From Microbacterium phyllosphaerae (GTDB lineage: Bacteria > Actinomycetota > Actinomycetes > Actinomycetales > Microbacteriaceae): a stretch of 64,000 nucleotides of DNA. The stretch spans positions 930,001 to 994,000 of the forward strand of contig NZ_JAGIOA010000001.1 of assembly GCF_017876435.1 (NCBI RefSeq), written 5' to 3'. The translations under genes and the position numbers were made by a program. Position 1 is the first letter of the stretch. Each line of letters starts with the position of its first letter. The notes under the pieces were generated by a model that saw only the letters and a list, made by a program, of their open reading frames with translations, did not search any database and was not told the DNA's origin. Shown one piece after another: positions 30,851 through 39,013 of the stretch.

Positions 30851-31339
30851 ATGACGTCGCTCCCCGCCTGCGTGATCACCGTCTCGGATCGCTCGTTCGC
30901 CGGAGAACGCGAAGACAGAGGCGGCCCGATCGCGGTCGGTCTGCTGAGGGATGCGGGGTGGCACTGCCCCGACGCCGAGGTGATCCCCGACGGTGCGGCC
31001 TCCGTCGCCGACGCGCTGCGCCGAGCTGTCGCGCGCGGCGTGCGACTGATCGTGACCACCGGCGGAACCGGCGTCAGCCCGCGGGACGAGACCCCCGAGG
31101 GCACCCGCAAGGTCATCACGCGCGAGGTGCCGGGCATCGCCGAAGAGCTGCGTCGCAGCGGCCTCGCCGACACCCCGCTGTCGGTGCTGTCCCGCGGCCT
31201 CGCCGGTGTCGTCGACCCGGCCGGAGCGCTCGTCGTGAACCTCCCGGGCTCCACGCGTGCCGTGGCATCGGGAGTCCCCGTGGTGCTGACCGTCGCGAGA
31301 CACGTCGTCGACCAGGTCGAGGGCGGTGACCACGCATGA
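30851..31339 (+). CDS. moaB: Molybdopterin adenylyltransferase, MoaB/Mog family
   Basis: 162 aa. The MoaB/Mog fold is recognisable from ACVITVSDRSFAGEREDRGG, the GVRLIVTTGGTGVSPRDETPE substrate loop and LVVNLPGSTRAVASG. It activates molybdopterin by adenylation so that MoeA can insert molybdate. It overlaps moaE by ATGA, so the two are co-translated. Confidence 0.92.
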   Translation: MTSLPACVITVSDRSFAGEREDRGGPIAVGLLRDAGWHCPDAEVIPDGAASVADALRRAVARGVRLIVTTGGTGVSPRDETPEGTRKVITREVPGIAEELRRSGLADTPLSVLSRGLAGVVDPAGALVVNLPGSTRAVASGVPVVLTVARHVVDQVEGGDHA

Positions 31340-31776
31340 ACGAGGTGCGGATCGCCGCGATCTCCGACCAGAGTCTCGACCTCGACGCGCACCTCGCCGC
31401 CGTCGAGGATCCGGCGCTCGGCGGTGTGACGACCTTCATCGGACGGGTGCGCGACAACGACCCGGATGCCACGACCCCGGTGGTCGGGCTCGAGTACAGC
31501 TCTCACCCCGACGCCGAGGCCACGCTGCGGCGCATCGCCGAGCAGGCGGCCGCGGATGCCGTGGGCGAGGCTCGCGTCGCGGTGGCCGTGAGTCACCGCA
31601 TCGGACGACTCGACGTGGGCGATGCGGCCGTCGTGATCGCGGTCGCCGCCGAGCACCGCGCCGAGGCGTTCGAGGTGTGCCGCGCGGTCATCGAGGACAT
31701 CAAGACCTCGCTGCCCGTGTGGAAGCGTCAGGTCGAGTCCGACGGATCGACGTCGTGGAAGGGAATCGGCGGCTGA
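31336..31776 (+). CDS. moaE: Molybdopterin synthase large subunit
   Basis: 146 aa. It contains GVTTFIGRVRDNDP, VGLEYSSHPDAEATL and the active-site region DIKTSLPVWKRQ, whose Lys residues are typical of MoaE. With MoaD thiocarboxylate it converts cyclic pyranopterin monophosphate to molybdopterin. It ends convergently 21 bp from moaD. Confidence 0.94.
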   Translation: MNEVRIAAISDQSLDLDAHLAAVEDPALGGVTTFIGRVRDNDPDATTPVVGLEYSSHPDAEATLRRIAEQAAADAVGEARVAVAVSHRIGRLDVGDAAVVIAVAAEHRAEAFEVCRAVIEDIKTSLPVWKRQVESDGSTSWKGIGG

Positions 31777-31797
31777 GCTGAGCCGGCGAGCTGCTGC

Positions 31798-32052
31798 TCA
31801 GCCCCCGGCGAACGGGGGGAGCACGTCGATCAGCTGTGCGCCGGCGAGCGACCGGTCGTCGTCGCTGCGCACGCCGTCGACCATGACCGCGCAGCGCGGC
31901 AGGATGTCGGCGAGAGCCGGGTGCTCGGCGATCACGGCCGCACGGAGCTCCTCGAGCGAGCTCTCGCCACGCTCCTCTGCGTCGACTCCTGCGGCCTCGG
32001 CTGCGGCGGCGAAGTAGCGCACGCGGACGGCCGTGGTCAGCGGCGTGGTCAT
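31798..32052 (-). CDS. moaD: Molybdopterin synthase sulfur-carrier subunit (MoaD/ThiS family)
   Basis: 84 aa ubiquitin-like protein beginning VRVRYFAAAAEAAGVDAEE and ending in LPPFAGG. The C-terminal Gly-Gly is the site that becomes thiocarboxylated. It partners MoaE and is activated by the MoeB-like protein encoded in the same operon. Its start overlaps the moaC stop by 4 nt. Confidence 0.92.
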   Translation of the reverse strand: MTTPLTTAVRVRYFAAAAEAAGVDAEERGESSLEELRAAVIAEHPALADILPRCAVMVDGVRSDDDRSLAGAQLIDVLPPFAGG

Positions 32053-32528
32053 CGGGTCTCTCCCTCGCGCACCCAGTCGCCCGAGCGTCCGCCCGACTTC
32101 GCGACGATGCGCACGTCTTCGATGACGACAGAGCGGTCGATGCCCTTGATCATGTCGACGATCGCGAGCGCGCTCACCGAGACGGCCGTGAGCGCCTCCA
32201 TCTCGACGCCCGTGCGATCGGCGGTGCCGACGGTCGCCTCGACGTGCACACCGTCGTCGACGATGTCGAGCTCGACGCTCGCTCGGTGCACGCCGATCAC
32301 GTGGGCGAGGGGCAGCAGCGTGGGGGTCGACTTGGCGGCCTGGATGCCGGCGATGCGGGCGACCGCGAGCACGTCGCCCTTCGGCGCCGTGCCGTCACGC
32401 AGCGCCGCGATGGTCTCGGGGCTGCAGCGCACGAAGCCCCGAGCGGTCGCGGTGCGGACGGTCGGCTGCTTGGCGGTCACGTCGACCATGCGCGCGTGGC
32501 CGGCCGAGTCGAGGTGCGTGAAACTCAT
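32049..32528 (-). CDS. moaC: Cyclic pyranopterin monophosphate synthase
   Basis: 159 aa. MoaC signatures are HARMVDVTAKQPTVRTATA near the start, KSTPTLLPLAHVIGVHRASV, and the lysine-containing MIKGIDRSVVIEDVRIVAKS. It acts after MoaA in the first step of Moco synthesis. It overlaps moeA and moaD by 4 nt on either side. Confidence 0.95.
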   Translation of the reverse strand: MSFTHLDSAGHARMVDVTAKQPTVRTATARGFVRCSPETIAALRDGTAPKGDVLAVARIAGIQAAKSTPTLLPLAHVIGVHRASVELDIVDDGVHVEATVGTADRTGVEMEALTAVSVSALAIVDMIKGIDRSVVIEDVRIVAKSGGRSGDWVREGETR

Positions 32529-33772
32529 TCGACCAGCATGACATCGATCGCATCGCCCACGGCGACGGCCTCGACCTCGGCGGGGACGATCGCGAACGCG
32601 CGTGCCCGCGCGAGACCACCGGCCAGATGCGACCCCGAGCCTCCGGCCGTCGCGGGGCGCACCGTGCCGGCCGTGAGGTCGACGACGGCGGGGAGGTACT
32701 GGCGGCGTCCGGGCGGGGTCGTCCACGCAGCATCCGCCGTGAAGGATGCACGAGCGCGGTGGATCTCGGAGCGACCCTGCAGGGCAAGCAGCGCCGGCCG
32801 CACGAAGACCTCGAACGAGACCGCGACGCTGACCGGGTTTCCCGGCAGCCCGAACACGAGGGCGCCGGAGTCGAGAGCGCCGAACGCCTGAGGTTTGCCG
32901 GGCTGCATCGCGACGCTCGCGAACTCGACGGCTCCTCGCCCGTCGAACGCGCCACGGACCGGCTCATAGGCCCCCGCGCTGACGCCACCCGTGAACACGA
33001 TCACATCGGCGCCGCGCTCGACCGCGGTCGCGGTGACGGTGCGCACGGCCTCGGCATCGTCCGTGACGCGCGCCACGAGAACGACCTCGGCATCGGCATC
33101 CGCGACGAGGAGTTCGAGCAGCGGACCGTTCGAGTCGGGGATGCGGCCACGCGCGGCCGGCTCACCCGGTGACAGCAGCTCGCTGCCCGTCGAGACCACG
33201 GCGACGCGCGGCGCACGGGTCACCGAGACGGTCTCCACACCCGCGGCGACGGCGGCCGCGAGCTGGAACGCGCCGAGGCGTTCGCCGGCGTGCACGACGG
33301 CATCCCCCGCATGCAGGTCGGCGCCGCGACGGCGGACGAATGCTCCCGGTGTCGCCGGGGCCCGCAGTACCTGCACCTCGCCGAGCGAGTCGGCGAGGCC
33401 GCCCGCGGTGTCTTCGAAGGGCACGATCGCATCTGCATCCGTCGGGGCCGGTGAACCGGTCATGATGCGGGCCGCTTCGCCGGGGGCGAGGGGAGGGTCG
33501 TCCGACACTCCGGCGGGCAGGTCGGCGACCACGCGCAGCACCACCGGGTCGTCTGCGGATGCCGCAGCGACATCGGCGAATCGCACCGCGAAGCCGTCCA
33601 TCGCGGAGTTGTCGAAGAGCGGGATGTCGTGGGCTGCCGCCGCGGGCTCCGCGAGGGTGCGGTGGGCGGCGTCGCGGATCGCGCGGCTCTCGGCCGGGAG
33701 GGTGCGCACGGCGTCGAGGACGAGCGCGAGCTGCTCCTCGACCGTCCGGCGGTTCGCGCCCGCGCCGCTCAT
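32525..33772 (-). CDS. moeA: Molybdopterin molybdenumtransferase
   Basis: 415 aa in the typical MoeA four-domain layout: domain with DIPLFDNSAMDGFAVR, the MPT-binding-like domain with DVIVFTGGVSAGAYEPVRGA, FGLPGNPVSVAVSFEVFVRP, and a C-terminal beta domain. It inserts molybdate into adenylated molybdopterin. The start overlaps the moeB stop. Confidence 0.95.
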   Translation of the reverse strand: MSGAGANRRTVEEQLALVLDAVRTLPAESRAIRDAAHRTLAEPAAAAHDIPLFDNSAMDGFAVRFADVAAASADDPVVLRVVADLPAGVSDDPPLAPGEAARIMTGSPAPTDADAIVPFEDTAGGLADSLGEVQVLRAPATPGAFVRRRGADLHAGDAVVHAGERLGAFQLAAAVAAGVETVSVTRAPRVAVVSTGSELLSPGEPAARGRIPDSNGPLLELLVADADAEVVLVARVTDDAEAVRTVTATAVERGADVIVFTGGVSAGAYEPVRGAFDGRGAVEFASVAMQPGKPQAFGALDSGALVFGLPGNPVSVAVSFEVFVRPALLALQGRSEIHRARASFTADAAWTTPPGRRQYLPAVVDLTAGTVRPATAGGSGSHLAGGLARARAFAIVPAEVEAVAVGDAIDVMLVE

Positions 33773-34539
33773 GCCGCCACCGCCGATCGGATCGCGATCT
33801 CGTGCTGTCGCGCGGAGAGCCCGTCGATCATGGCGAGGCGACCGAGCAGCGGATCTCCGGCGCCGGTGATGAGCTTCACGACCTCGCCCGCCAGCATCCC
33901 GCCGACCTGCACGCACAGCGCACCCAGGACCCCGACCTGCGCGCAGCTCGGCGGCTCGCCCTCGGTGCCGAGGGGGAACAGGTCTGCCAGCACGACCGGG
34001 GCGTGGCCCTGGGGCGGATTCGACCAGAACACGGTCGCCTGCGCGTGCCATTCCTGCACGGCGCCCCAGACCAGAGGAATGCCGAGCGCCTCCGCTGCGT
34101 CGGCGACATCTCGACGGGTCGCGAAGGAGTCGCTGGTGTCGACCACGATGTCGGCGCCCGCGAACAGGCGCTCGGCGTTCTCGGAGTCGAGTCGCTCGGC
34201 CGCCGTCACGACGTTTGCTCCGGGCGACAGCGCCAGGATCGCGCGCTCTGCCGACGCCGTCTTGGGCCTGCCGATGTCTTCGACGCGATGCGCGAGCTGA
34301 CGCTGCAGGTTCGTCAGCTCGACGATGTCGTCGTCGATCACGGTGATGCTGCCGACTCCTGCCGCGGCCAGTGCGAGCAGCGCGGGCGAGCCGAGGCCGC
34401 CGGCGCCGACGACGGCGACGTGGGCCGCCGCCAGGCGACGCTGCCCCTCCTCGCCGATGCCGGCGAGCACCGCGTGCCTGGCGGTACGGACGAGTTCGGC
34501 CGGGTCGAGAGCGGGTATGGGAGCGACGAGCGGCTGCAT
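33769..34539 (-). CDS. moeB: ThiF/MoeB-family adenylyltransferase
   Basis: 256 aa Rossmann-fold E1-like enzyme. The nucleotide motif VAVVGAGGLGSPALLALAAA is followed by LTNLQRQLAHRVEDIGRPKT and DIVVDTSDSFATRRDVADAA. It adenylates the MoaD C-terminus. The zinc-binding Cys pairs of E. coli MoeB are not evident and no rhodanese domain is fused, so it is a short variant. It is the first gene of the minus-strand moeB-moeA-moaC-moaD operon, starting leaderlessly after TAGCCT. Confidence 0.9.
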   Translation of the reverse strand: MQPLVAPIPALDPAELVRTARHAVLAGIGEEGQRRLAAAHVAVVGAGGLGSPALLALAAAGVGSITVIDDDIVELTNLQRQLAHRVEDIGRPKTASAERAILALSPGANVVTAAERLDSENAERLFAGADIVVDTSDSFATRRDVADAAEALGIPLVWGAVQEWHAQATVFWSNPPQGHAPVVLADLFPLGTEGEPPSCAQVGVLGALCVQVGGMLAGEVVKLITGAGDPLLGRLAMIDGLSARQHEIAIRSAVAA

Positions 34540-34545
34540 GGCACC

Positions 34546-34551
34546 AGGCTA
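34546..34551 (-). promoter_or_regulatory. -10 box of the moeB-moeA-moaC-moaD operon (leaderless)
   Basis: TAGCCT on the minus strand, then 6 nt, then the moeB ATG. Confidence 0.5.
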
Positions 34552-34609
34552 TGCCCCGGGCTCGCCGTTACGGCGGACGCACGGAGATTCGCTGGGAGTT
34601 CGGAGGCGG

Positions 34610-34668
34610 CGGATGCTCGGCGAGCATCGCACTTCCGCTGATGCGGTTTTTTCCTGTTCGAGCATCCG
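34610..34668. promoter_or_regulatory. Inverted-repeat control region between the two molybdenum operons
   Basis: CGGATGCTCG (34610-34619) and CGAGCATCCG (34659-34668) are perfect inverted arms, and a third half-site CGAGCATCG begins at 34621. CCGCTGATGCGG (34635-34646) and CCGCATCTGCGG (34666-34677) form a second related pair. These are candidate sites for the HTH-TOBE regulator encoded next to them. Confidence 0.5.
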
Positions 34669-34677
34669 CATCTGCGG

Positions 34678-34683
34678 TAATGT
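34678..34683 (+). promoter_or_regulatory. -10 box of the HTH-TOBE regulator and modABC operon (leaderless)
   Basis: TAATGT, then 6 nt, then the ATG. The CCGCATCTGCGG palindrome abuts it upstream, so bound regulator would occlude the promoter. Confidence 0.55.
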
Positions 34684-34689
34684 TCCCTC

Positions 34690-35082
34690 ATGCAGAGCTT
34701 TCGGATCTCCCGCGCCGCTCAGTTGCTCGGGGTGAGCGACGACACCGTGCGGCGATGGATCGATCAGGGGCTGCTGCCCACGACCGACGCCGTGCCCGCT
34801 GAGATCCCCGGCGACGCGCTCGCCGCCCGTGCTGTGGAACTCGCCGAGGAGGCGCAGGAGTCGAATCACGCGCTCTCGAGCGCCCGCAACCGTTTCGTCG
34901 GCATCGTCACCCGCGTGCAGATCGACGGAGTGATGGCGCAGGTCGACCTGCAGTCCGGCCCCCACCGCGTCGTCTCGCTGATGTCGGCCGAAGCCGCCCG
35001 TGAGCTGCAGCTCGAGGTGGGCTCGCTCGCCAGCGCATCCGTCAAGGCGACCAACGTCGTGGTCGAAGTACCGAAGGACTGA
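34690..35082 (+). CDS. HTH-TOBE molybdate-responsive regulator
   Basis: 130 aa. The N-terminal excisionase/MerR-like helix-turn-helix is FRISRAAQLLGVSDDTVRRW (residues 4-23). A C-terminal TOBE/Mop-like domain (about 62-128, NRFVGIVTRVQIDGVMAQVD) binds molybdate or tungstate in related proteins. It is not full-length ModE but a compact actinobacterial counterpart. It starts the modABC transcription unit, 3 bp upstream of modA, and probably represses the operon when molybdate is abundant. Confidence 0.85.
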   Translation: MQSFRISRAAQLLGVSDDTVRRWIDQGLLPTTDAVPAEIPGDALAARAVELAEEAQESNHALSSARNRFVGIVTRVQIDGVMAQVDLQSGPHRVVSLMSAEAARELQLEVGSLASASVKATNVVVEVPKD

Positions 35083-35085
35083 CAC

Positions 35086-35871
35086 ATGAACCGCACCCTC
35101 CGCCGCACCGTCACGATCGCTCTGACCGCCGCAGCGCTCGCCCTCACCGGGTGCGCTGCCGGCGCGGAGTCCCCGGCGCCGACCGCCACCGACGATGCGG
35201 CCGAGAGCTCTCTGAGCGGTGAGCTCACGGTCTACGCGGCCGCCTCGCTCTCCACGGCCTTCGACGAGATCGGCGCGGCCTTCACCGAGGCGAACCCCGA
35301 CGTGGAGGTCAGCGGCGTGTACGACGGATCGTCGACGCTGGTCACCCAGCTGCTCGAGGGCGCCCCGGCTGACGTGTTCGCCTCAGCCGACGAGGCCAAC
35401 ATGGACAAGCTCGAGGATGCCGCGGTCGATCCGACTCTGTTCGCCTCCAACACTCTCGTGATCGCCGTGCCGACGGGCAACCCCGGCGGCGTGAAGACCC
35501 TCGACGACCTGGCCGACGTCACCACGGTGCTGTGCGCCCCCGAGGTGCCGTGCGGTGCGGCATCCGCCACGCTGCTCTCGAACGCGGGCGTCACGGTCGA
35601 GGCGGCCAGCCTCGAGCAGAACGTGACCGCGGTGCTGACCAAGGTCGCCGCCTCCGAGGCGGACGCCGGACTGGTGTACGCCACCGATGTGATCGGTCGG
35701 GACGACGTCGAGGTGATCGTCCCCGATGGTGCCGACGAGGTCGTGAACCACTATCCGATCGCGGCCCTGTCGGAGGCTCCGAACTCGGCGGCCGCCGCGG
35801 CGTTCGTCGCGTTCGTGCTCTCAGACGAGGGCCAGAGCATCCTGGCCGACTTCGGGTTCGGAGCACCGTGA
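35086..35871 (+). CDS. modA: Molybdate-binding lipoprotein
   Basis: 261 aa with lipobox LALTGC (lipidated Cys23). The ModA core begins ELTVYAAASLSTAFDEIGAA and includes VYDGSSTLVTQLLEGAPADV and DAGLVYATDVIGRDDV, typical oxyanion-site segments. It delivers molybdate to ModBC. The stop overlaps modB as GTGA. Confidence 0.94.
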   Translation: MNRTLRRTVTIALTAAALALTGCAAGAESPAPTATDDAAESSLSGELTVYAAASLSTAFDEIGAAFTEANPDVEVSGVYDGSSTLVTQLLEGAPADVFASADEANMDKLEDAAVDPTLFASNTLVIAVPTGNPGGVKTLDDLADVTTVLCAPEVPCGAASATLLSNAGVTVEAASLEQNVTAVLTKVAASEADAGLVYATDVIGRDDVEVIVPDGADEVVNHYPIAALSEAPNSAAAAAFVAFVLSDEGQSILADFGFGAP

Positions 35872-36656
35872 GTGCGGCCGGAGCGCGCGGATACGCGCCG
35901 CGCGCACTGGCCATCCCCGCCCTGATCGGTCTCGCGTTCCTCATCCTTCCGTTGGCGGCTCTGGTCGCCCGTGTCGAGTGGTCGACGTTCATCGCCGATG
36001 TGACGTCGGAGGCCGCACGATCGGCGCTGCTGCTCTCGCTCGGCACGGGTCTCATCGCCACGCTGCTGTGCATCGTGATCGGCGTGCCCCTGGCGCTGAC
36101 GATCGCCCGCTCAGGGCCGCGGCTGGCAGCCGTGCTGCGCGCGGCGGTCACGGTTCCGCTGGTGCTGCCGCCCATGGTCGGCGGCGTCGCCCTGCTCTAC
36201 CTGTTCGGGCGGGCGGGGTGGTTCGGCGGACTCGGGCTCTCGTTCAGCACTCCGGCGGTCATCCTCGCGCAGACCTTCGTGGCGCTGCCGTTCCTGGTGC
36301 TGGCGGTCGAGGGTGCCGTGCGCACCTCGGGGGTCGAGTACGAGCGCACCGCCGCCGCACTCGGCGCCGGCCGCTGGACGATCCTGCGCCGCATCACCCT
36401 GCCATTGGCCGCCCCGGGGATCGTGGCCGGCGTGGTGCTGTGCTTCGCGCGGGCGATCGGTGAATTCGGGGCCACGGCACTCTTCGCCGGTAACCGCCCC
36501 GGCGTCACGCAGACCATGCCGCTGGCGATCTACACCGCGTTCAACGGTGCAGGCGTCACGCAGGGCGCCGCGGTCGCCCTCGCACTGCTGCTGCTGGCCA
36601 CGGCGATCCTCGTGCTGCTGCTCGTGCGCGGATGGCGGCCGGGGGCTGCTCGATGA
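35868..36656 (+). CDS. modB: Molybdate ABC permease
   Basis: 262 aa with about five to six membrane helices. The EAA-type loop is EYERTAAALGAGRWTILRRI and is followed by ARAIGEFGATALFAGNRPG, a strong ModB signature. The GTG start lies in a GTGA overlap with modA and the end in an ATGA overlap with modC, so the three transporter genes are co-translated. Confidence 0.94.
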   Translation: MSAAGARGYAPRALAIPALIGLAFLILPLAALVARVEWSTFIADVTSEAARSALLLSLGTGLIATLLCIVIGVPLALTIARSGPRLAAVLRAAVTVPLVLPPMVGGVALLYLFGRAGWFGGLGLSFSTPAVILAQTFVALPFLVLAVEGAVRTSGVEYERTAAALGAGRWTILRRITLPLAAPGIVAGVVLCFARAIGEFGATALFAGNRPGVTQTMPLAIYTAFNGAGVTQGAAVALALLLLATAILVLLLVRGWRPGAAR

Positions 36657-37714
36657 GCGCCGTCGAGGGCCTGCGCGCCCACGTGGTCGTGCCTCGGGAG
36701 CACTTCACGGTCGATGTCTCGCTGCAGGTGCAGGCGGGGGAGACGGTCGCGGTGATGGGGCCGAGCGGTGCGGGCAAGTCGACGCTGCTGCAGGCGCTCG
36801 CCGGGCTCGAGCCGCTGGGCGGGGGAGAGATCTCGGTCGAAGGTCGAGTCGTCGACCGCGTCGCGAAGCCACGGGTGCGCACCGAACCGATGCGCCGCGG
36901 TGTCGTGCTGCTGGGGCAGAAGCCGCGGCTGTTCCCCCACCTGTCGGCGCGCGAGAACGTGGCGTTCGGGCCGCGAGCGGCCGGCGTCGAGGCTCGCACG
37001 GCGCGAGCTGGCGCCGACGACTGGCTCGCGCGGGTCGGGCTCCCGGGCTCGGGAGGGCGGATGCCGCACGAGCTGTCCGGAGGTGAGCAGCAGCGTGTCG
37101 CGGTCGCTCGTGCGCTCGCCGCATCCCCTCGCGTCGTGCTGCTCGACGAGCCGCTCGTGGCCCTCGACCCCGAGACGACCGGAGACATCAGGCGGATGCT
37201 GCGCGACCAGCTCGTCTCGACCACCACCGTCGCGGTCACGCACGATGCCGCGGATGCCGTCGCGCTCGCCGATCGGTTGATCGTCGTCGAGGCTGGCCGC
37301 GTGACGCAGGAGGGGCCGGTGCGCGACGTGCTCGCCGCACCGGCATCCGGTTTCGTGGCCTCGATCGCCGGGGTGAATCGGCTGGTGGGTGTGGCGAGCG
37401 GAGGCGCGTGGCGCAGCGGTGAGGTGCTGCTGACCAGCGCCGATCCGGCGTCGCGTGCGCTCGCAGCGACGGACGGGGCAGCGCTTGCCGCAGTCTTCCG
37501 GCCGGGCGATGCGCGGCTCGATGCGTCGGGGGCCGCCGCGGACACATGGGGAGCCGTGGTGACGCGCATCGAGCCCACCCTCGTCGGTGTGCGCGTGCAC
37601 ACTGACGCAGGGGTGGTCGACCTGTCGCTGGCCGCTGCGCGGGGGCTCGCGGTCGGCGACAGGATCCGATTGCGAGTGGACCCGGCGCTGGTGCGGTTCG
37701 TCGGGGTCGGCTAG
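36653..37714 (+). CDS. modC: Molybdate ABC ATPase with TOBE domain
   Basis: 353 aa. Walker A GPSGAGKS is at residues 36-43, the signature LSGGEQQRVAVARAL at about 139-153, and Walker B VVLLDEPLVALDP just after. A C-terminal TOBE region (about 290-350) ends DRIRLRVDPALVRFVG. It powers molybdate uptake. Confidence 0.94.
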   Translation: MSAVEGLRAHVVVPREHFTVDVSLQVQAGETVAVMGPSGAGKSTLLQALAGLEPLGGGEISVEGRVVDRVAKPRVRTEPMRRGVVLLGQKPRLFPHLSARENVAFGPRAAGVEARTARAGADDWLARVGLPGSGGRMPHELSGGEQQRVAVARALAASPRVVLLDEPLVALDPETTGDIRRMLRDQLVSTTTVAVTHDAADAVALADRLIVVEAGRVTQEGPVRDVLAAPASGFVASIAGVNRLVGVASGGAWRSGEVLLTSADPASRALAATDGAALAAVFRPGDARLDASGAAADTWGAVVTRIEPTLVGVRVHTDAGVVDLSLAAARGLAVGDRIRLRVDPALVRFVGVG

Positions 37715-37737
37715 TCCACCCTCCGTACCGGATGGCT

Positions 37738-37814
37738 GGCGGGATCCCGGATGGCTGATCGGATGCGGCGGAGGATGCCGCCAGGCGGGGGAATCTCAGC
37801 CAACCGGTCCCGCC
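37738..37814 (+). terminator. Long stem-loop after modC
   Basis: GGCGGGATCCCGGATGGCTGA (37738-37758, one base bulged) pairs with TCAGCCAACCGGTCCCGCC (37796-37814). An inner GCGGC/GCCGC helix lies in the loop. It is a likely terminator or 3'-end stabiliser before moaA. Confidence 0.55.
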
Positions 37815-37889
37815 GGAGCCGACCGGCTCAGTGACCTGGCAATATGCCGGTCGTCGTGCCTGCATGAGCCTCGGTGCCGGAGGCGCGGG

Positions 37890-37895
37890 TAGTCT
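37890..37895 (+). promoter_or_regulatory. -10 box upstream of the moaA leader ORF
   Basis: TAGTCT, then 6 nt, then the ATG of an 8-codon ORF that overlaps the moaA start. Confidence 0.45.
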
Positions 37896-37901
37896 CGGAA
37901 C

Positions 37902-37928
37902 ATGTCGGGGAGAGGGAACGAGCGATGA
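37902..37928 (+). CDS. Putative 8-aa leader peptide coupled to moaA
   Basis: It reads MSGRGNER and stops in an ATGA overlap with the moaA start. It begins 6 nt after a TAGTCT box, exactly like the leaderless genes elsewhere in the window, and its GGGGAGAGGG stretch serves as the moaA ribosome-binding site. It could simply couple leaderless initiation to moaA translation. Confidence 0.4.
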   Translation: MSGRGNER

Positions 37929-39010
37929 CGGCTGTGCCGGTCGTGATCGGGATGCGAGCGCCGAGCGCCGCAGTCCTCGAAGCCGCCGCGCCCGCGTCGC
38001 AGGGACTCGTCGACACCCACGGTCGCGTGCACCGCGACCTGCGCATCTCGCTGACCGACCGCTGCTCGCTGCGCTGCACCTACTGCATGCCCGAGCAGGG
38101 CAACGAATGGCTCGCTCGCACGAGCATCCTGTCGACCGACGAGATCGTCGAAGTGGCACAGGCCGCCGCATCGCTCGGCATCCGCACCTTCCGTCTCACG
38201 GGTGGGGAGCCGCTGCTGCGCGCCGACATCGTCGACGTCGTGCGCCGTGTCTCGGCGATCGAGGGTGACGAGGGCCCCGTCGAGGTCGCGATGACGACGA
38301 ACGGCATCACGCTCGCGAAGCATCTGCCCGCGCTGATCGACGCGGGCCTCACCCGACTGAACATCAGCATCGACACGGTCGACCGTCAGCGCTTCGCCGA
38401 CCTCACCCGCCGCGACCGCATCGACGACGTGTTCGAGGGCATCGCGGCAGCGGCGGCATCCGAACTGCGCCCGCTCAAGCTGAACACCGTCGCCATGCGC
38501 GGCGTGAACGACGACGAGCTGCCCGACCTGGTCGCCTTCGCGATGGAGGTCGGCGCACAGCTGCGCTTCATCGAGCAGATGCCGCTCGACGCCGGCCACA
38601 CGTGGGACCGCGCCTCGATGGTCACGCGCGAGGAGATCCTCGAGAAGCTCAGCGCGCGGTGGAGCCTCGAGCCCGTTCCCGGTCGCGGCGGTGCGCCGGC
38701 CGAGAAGTGGCGCATCGACGGCGGGCCCCACGAGGTCGGCGTCATCGCCTCGGTCACCGCCCCCTTCTGCGGCGCGTGCGACCGACTGCGCCTGACCGCC
38801 GACGGACAGCTGCGCAACTGCCTGTTCTCCAACGCCGAATATGACCTGATCGACGTGCTTCGCGGCGACGAGGCATCCGATGCTGATCAGCGTGCCGAGG
38901 GGATCGGTGCCATGCTGCGCTCATGCGTGCACGGCAAGCTGCCGGGCCACGCCATCAACGACCCGTCGTTCCTGCAGCCCGCCCGCGGCATGAACGCCAT
39001 CGGCGGCTGA
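37925..39010 (+). CDS. moaA: GTP 3',8-cyclase
   Basis: 361 aa radical-SAM enzyme. The N-terminal cluster motif CSLRCTYC uses Cys47, Cys51 and Cys54, followed by the SAM-binding FRLTGGEPLLR. The C-terminal cluster motif is CGACDRLRLTADGQLRNC, and the protein ends in the conserved Gly-Gly. With MoaC it makes cyclic pyranopterin monophosphate from GTP. A GGGGAGAGGG sequence before the ATG supports this start over an in-frame GTG further upstream. Confidence 0.95.
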   Translation: MTAVPVVIGMRAPSAAVLEAAAPASQGLVDTHGRVHRDLRISLTDRCSLRCTYCMPEQGNEWLARTSILSTDEIVEVAQAAASLGIRTFRLTGGEPLLRADIVDVVRRVSAIEGDEGPVEVAMTTNGITLAKHLPALIDAGLTRLNISIDTVDRQRFADLTRRDRIDDVFEGIAAAAASELRPLKLNTVAMRGVNDDELPDLVAFAMEVGAQLRFIEQMPLDAGHTWDRASMVTREEILEKLSARWSLEPVPGRGGAPAEKWRIDGGPHEVGVIASVTAPFCGACDRLRLTADGQLRNCLFSNAEYDLIDVLRGDEASDADQRAEGIGAMLRSCVHGKLPGHAINDPSFLQPARGMNAIGG

Positions 39011-39013
39011 GGC

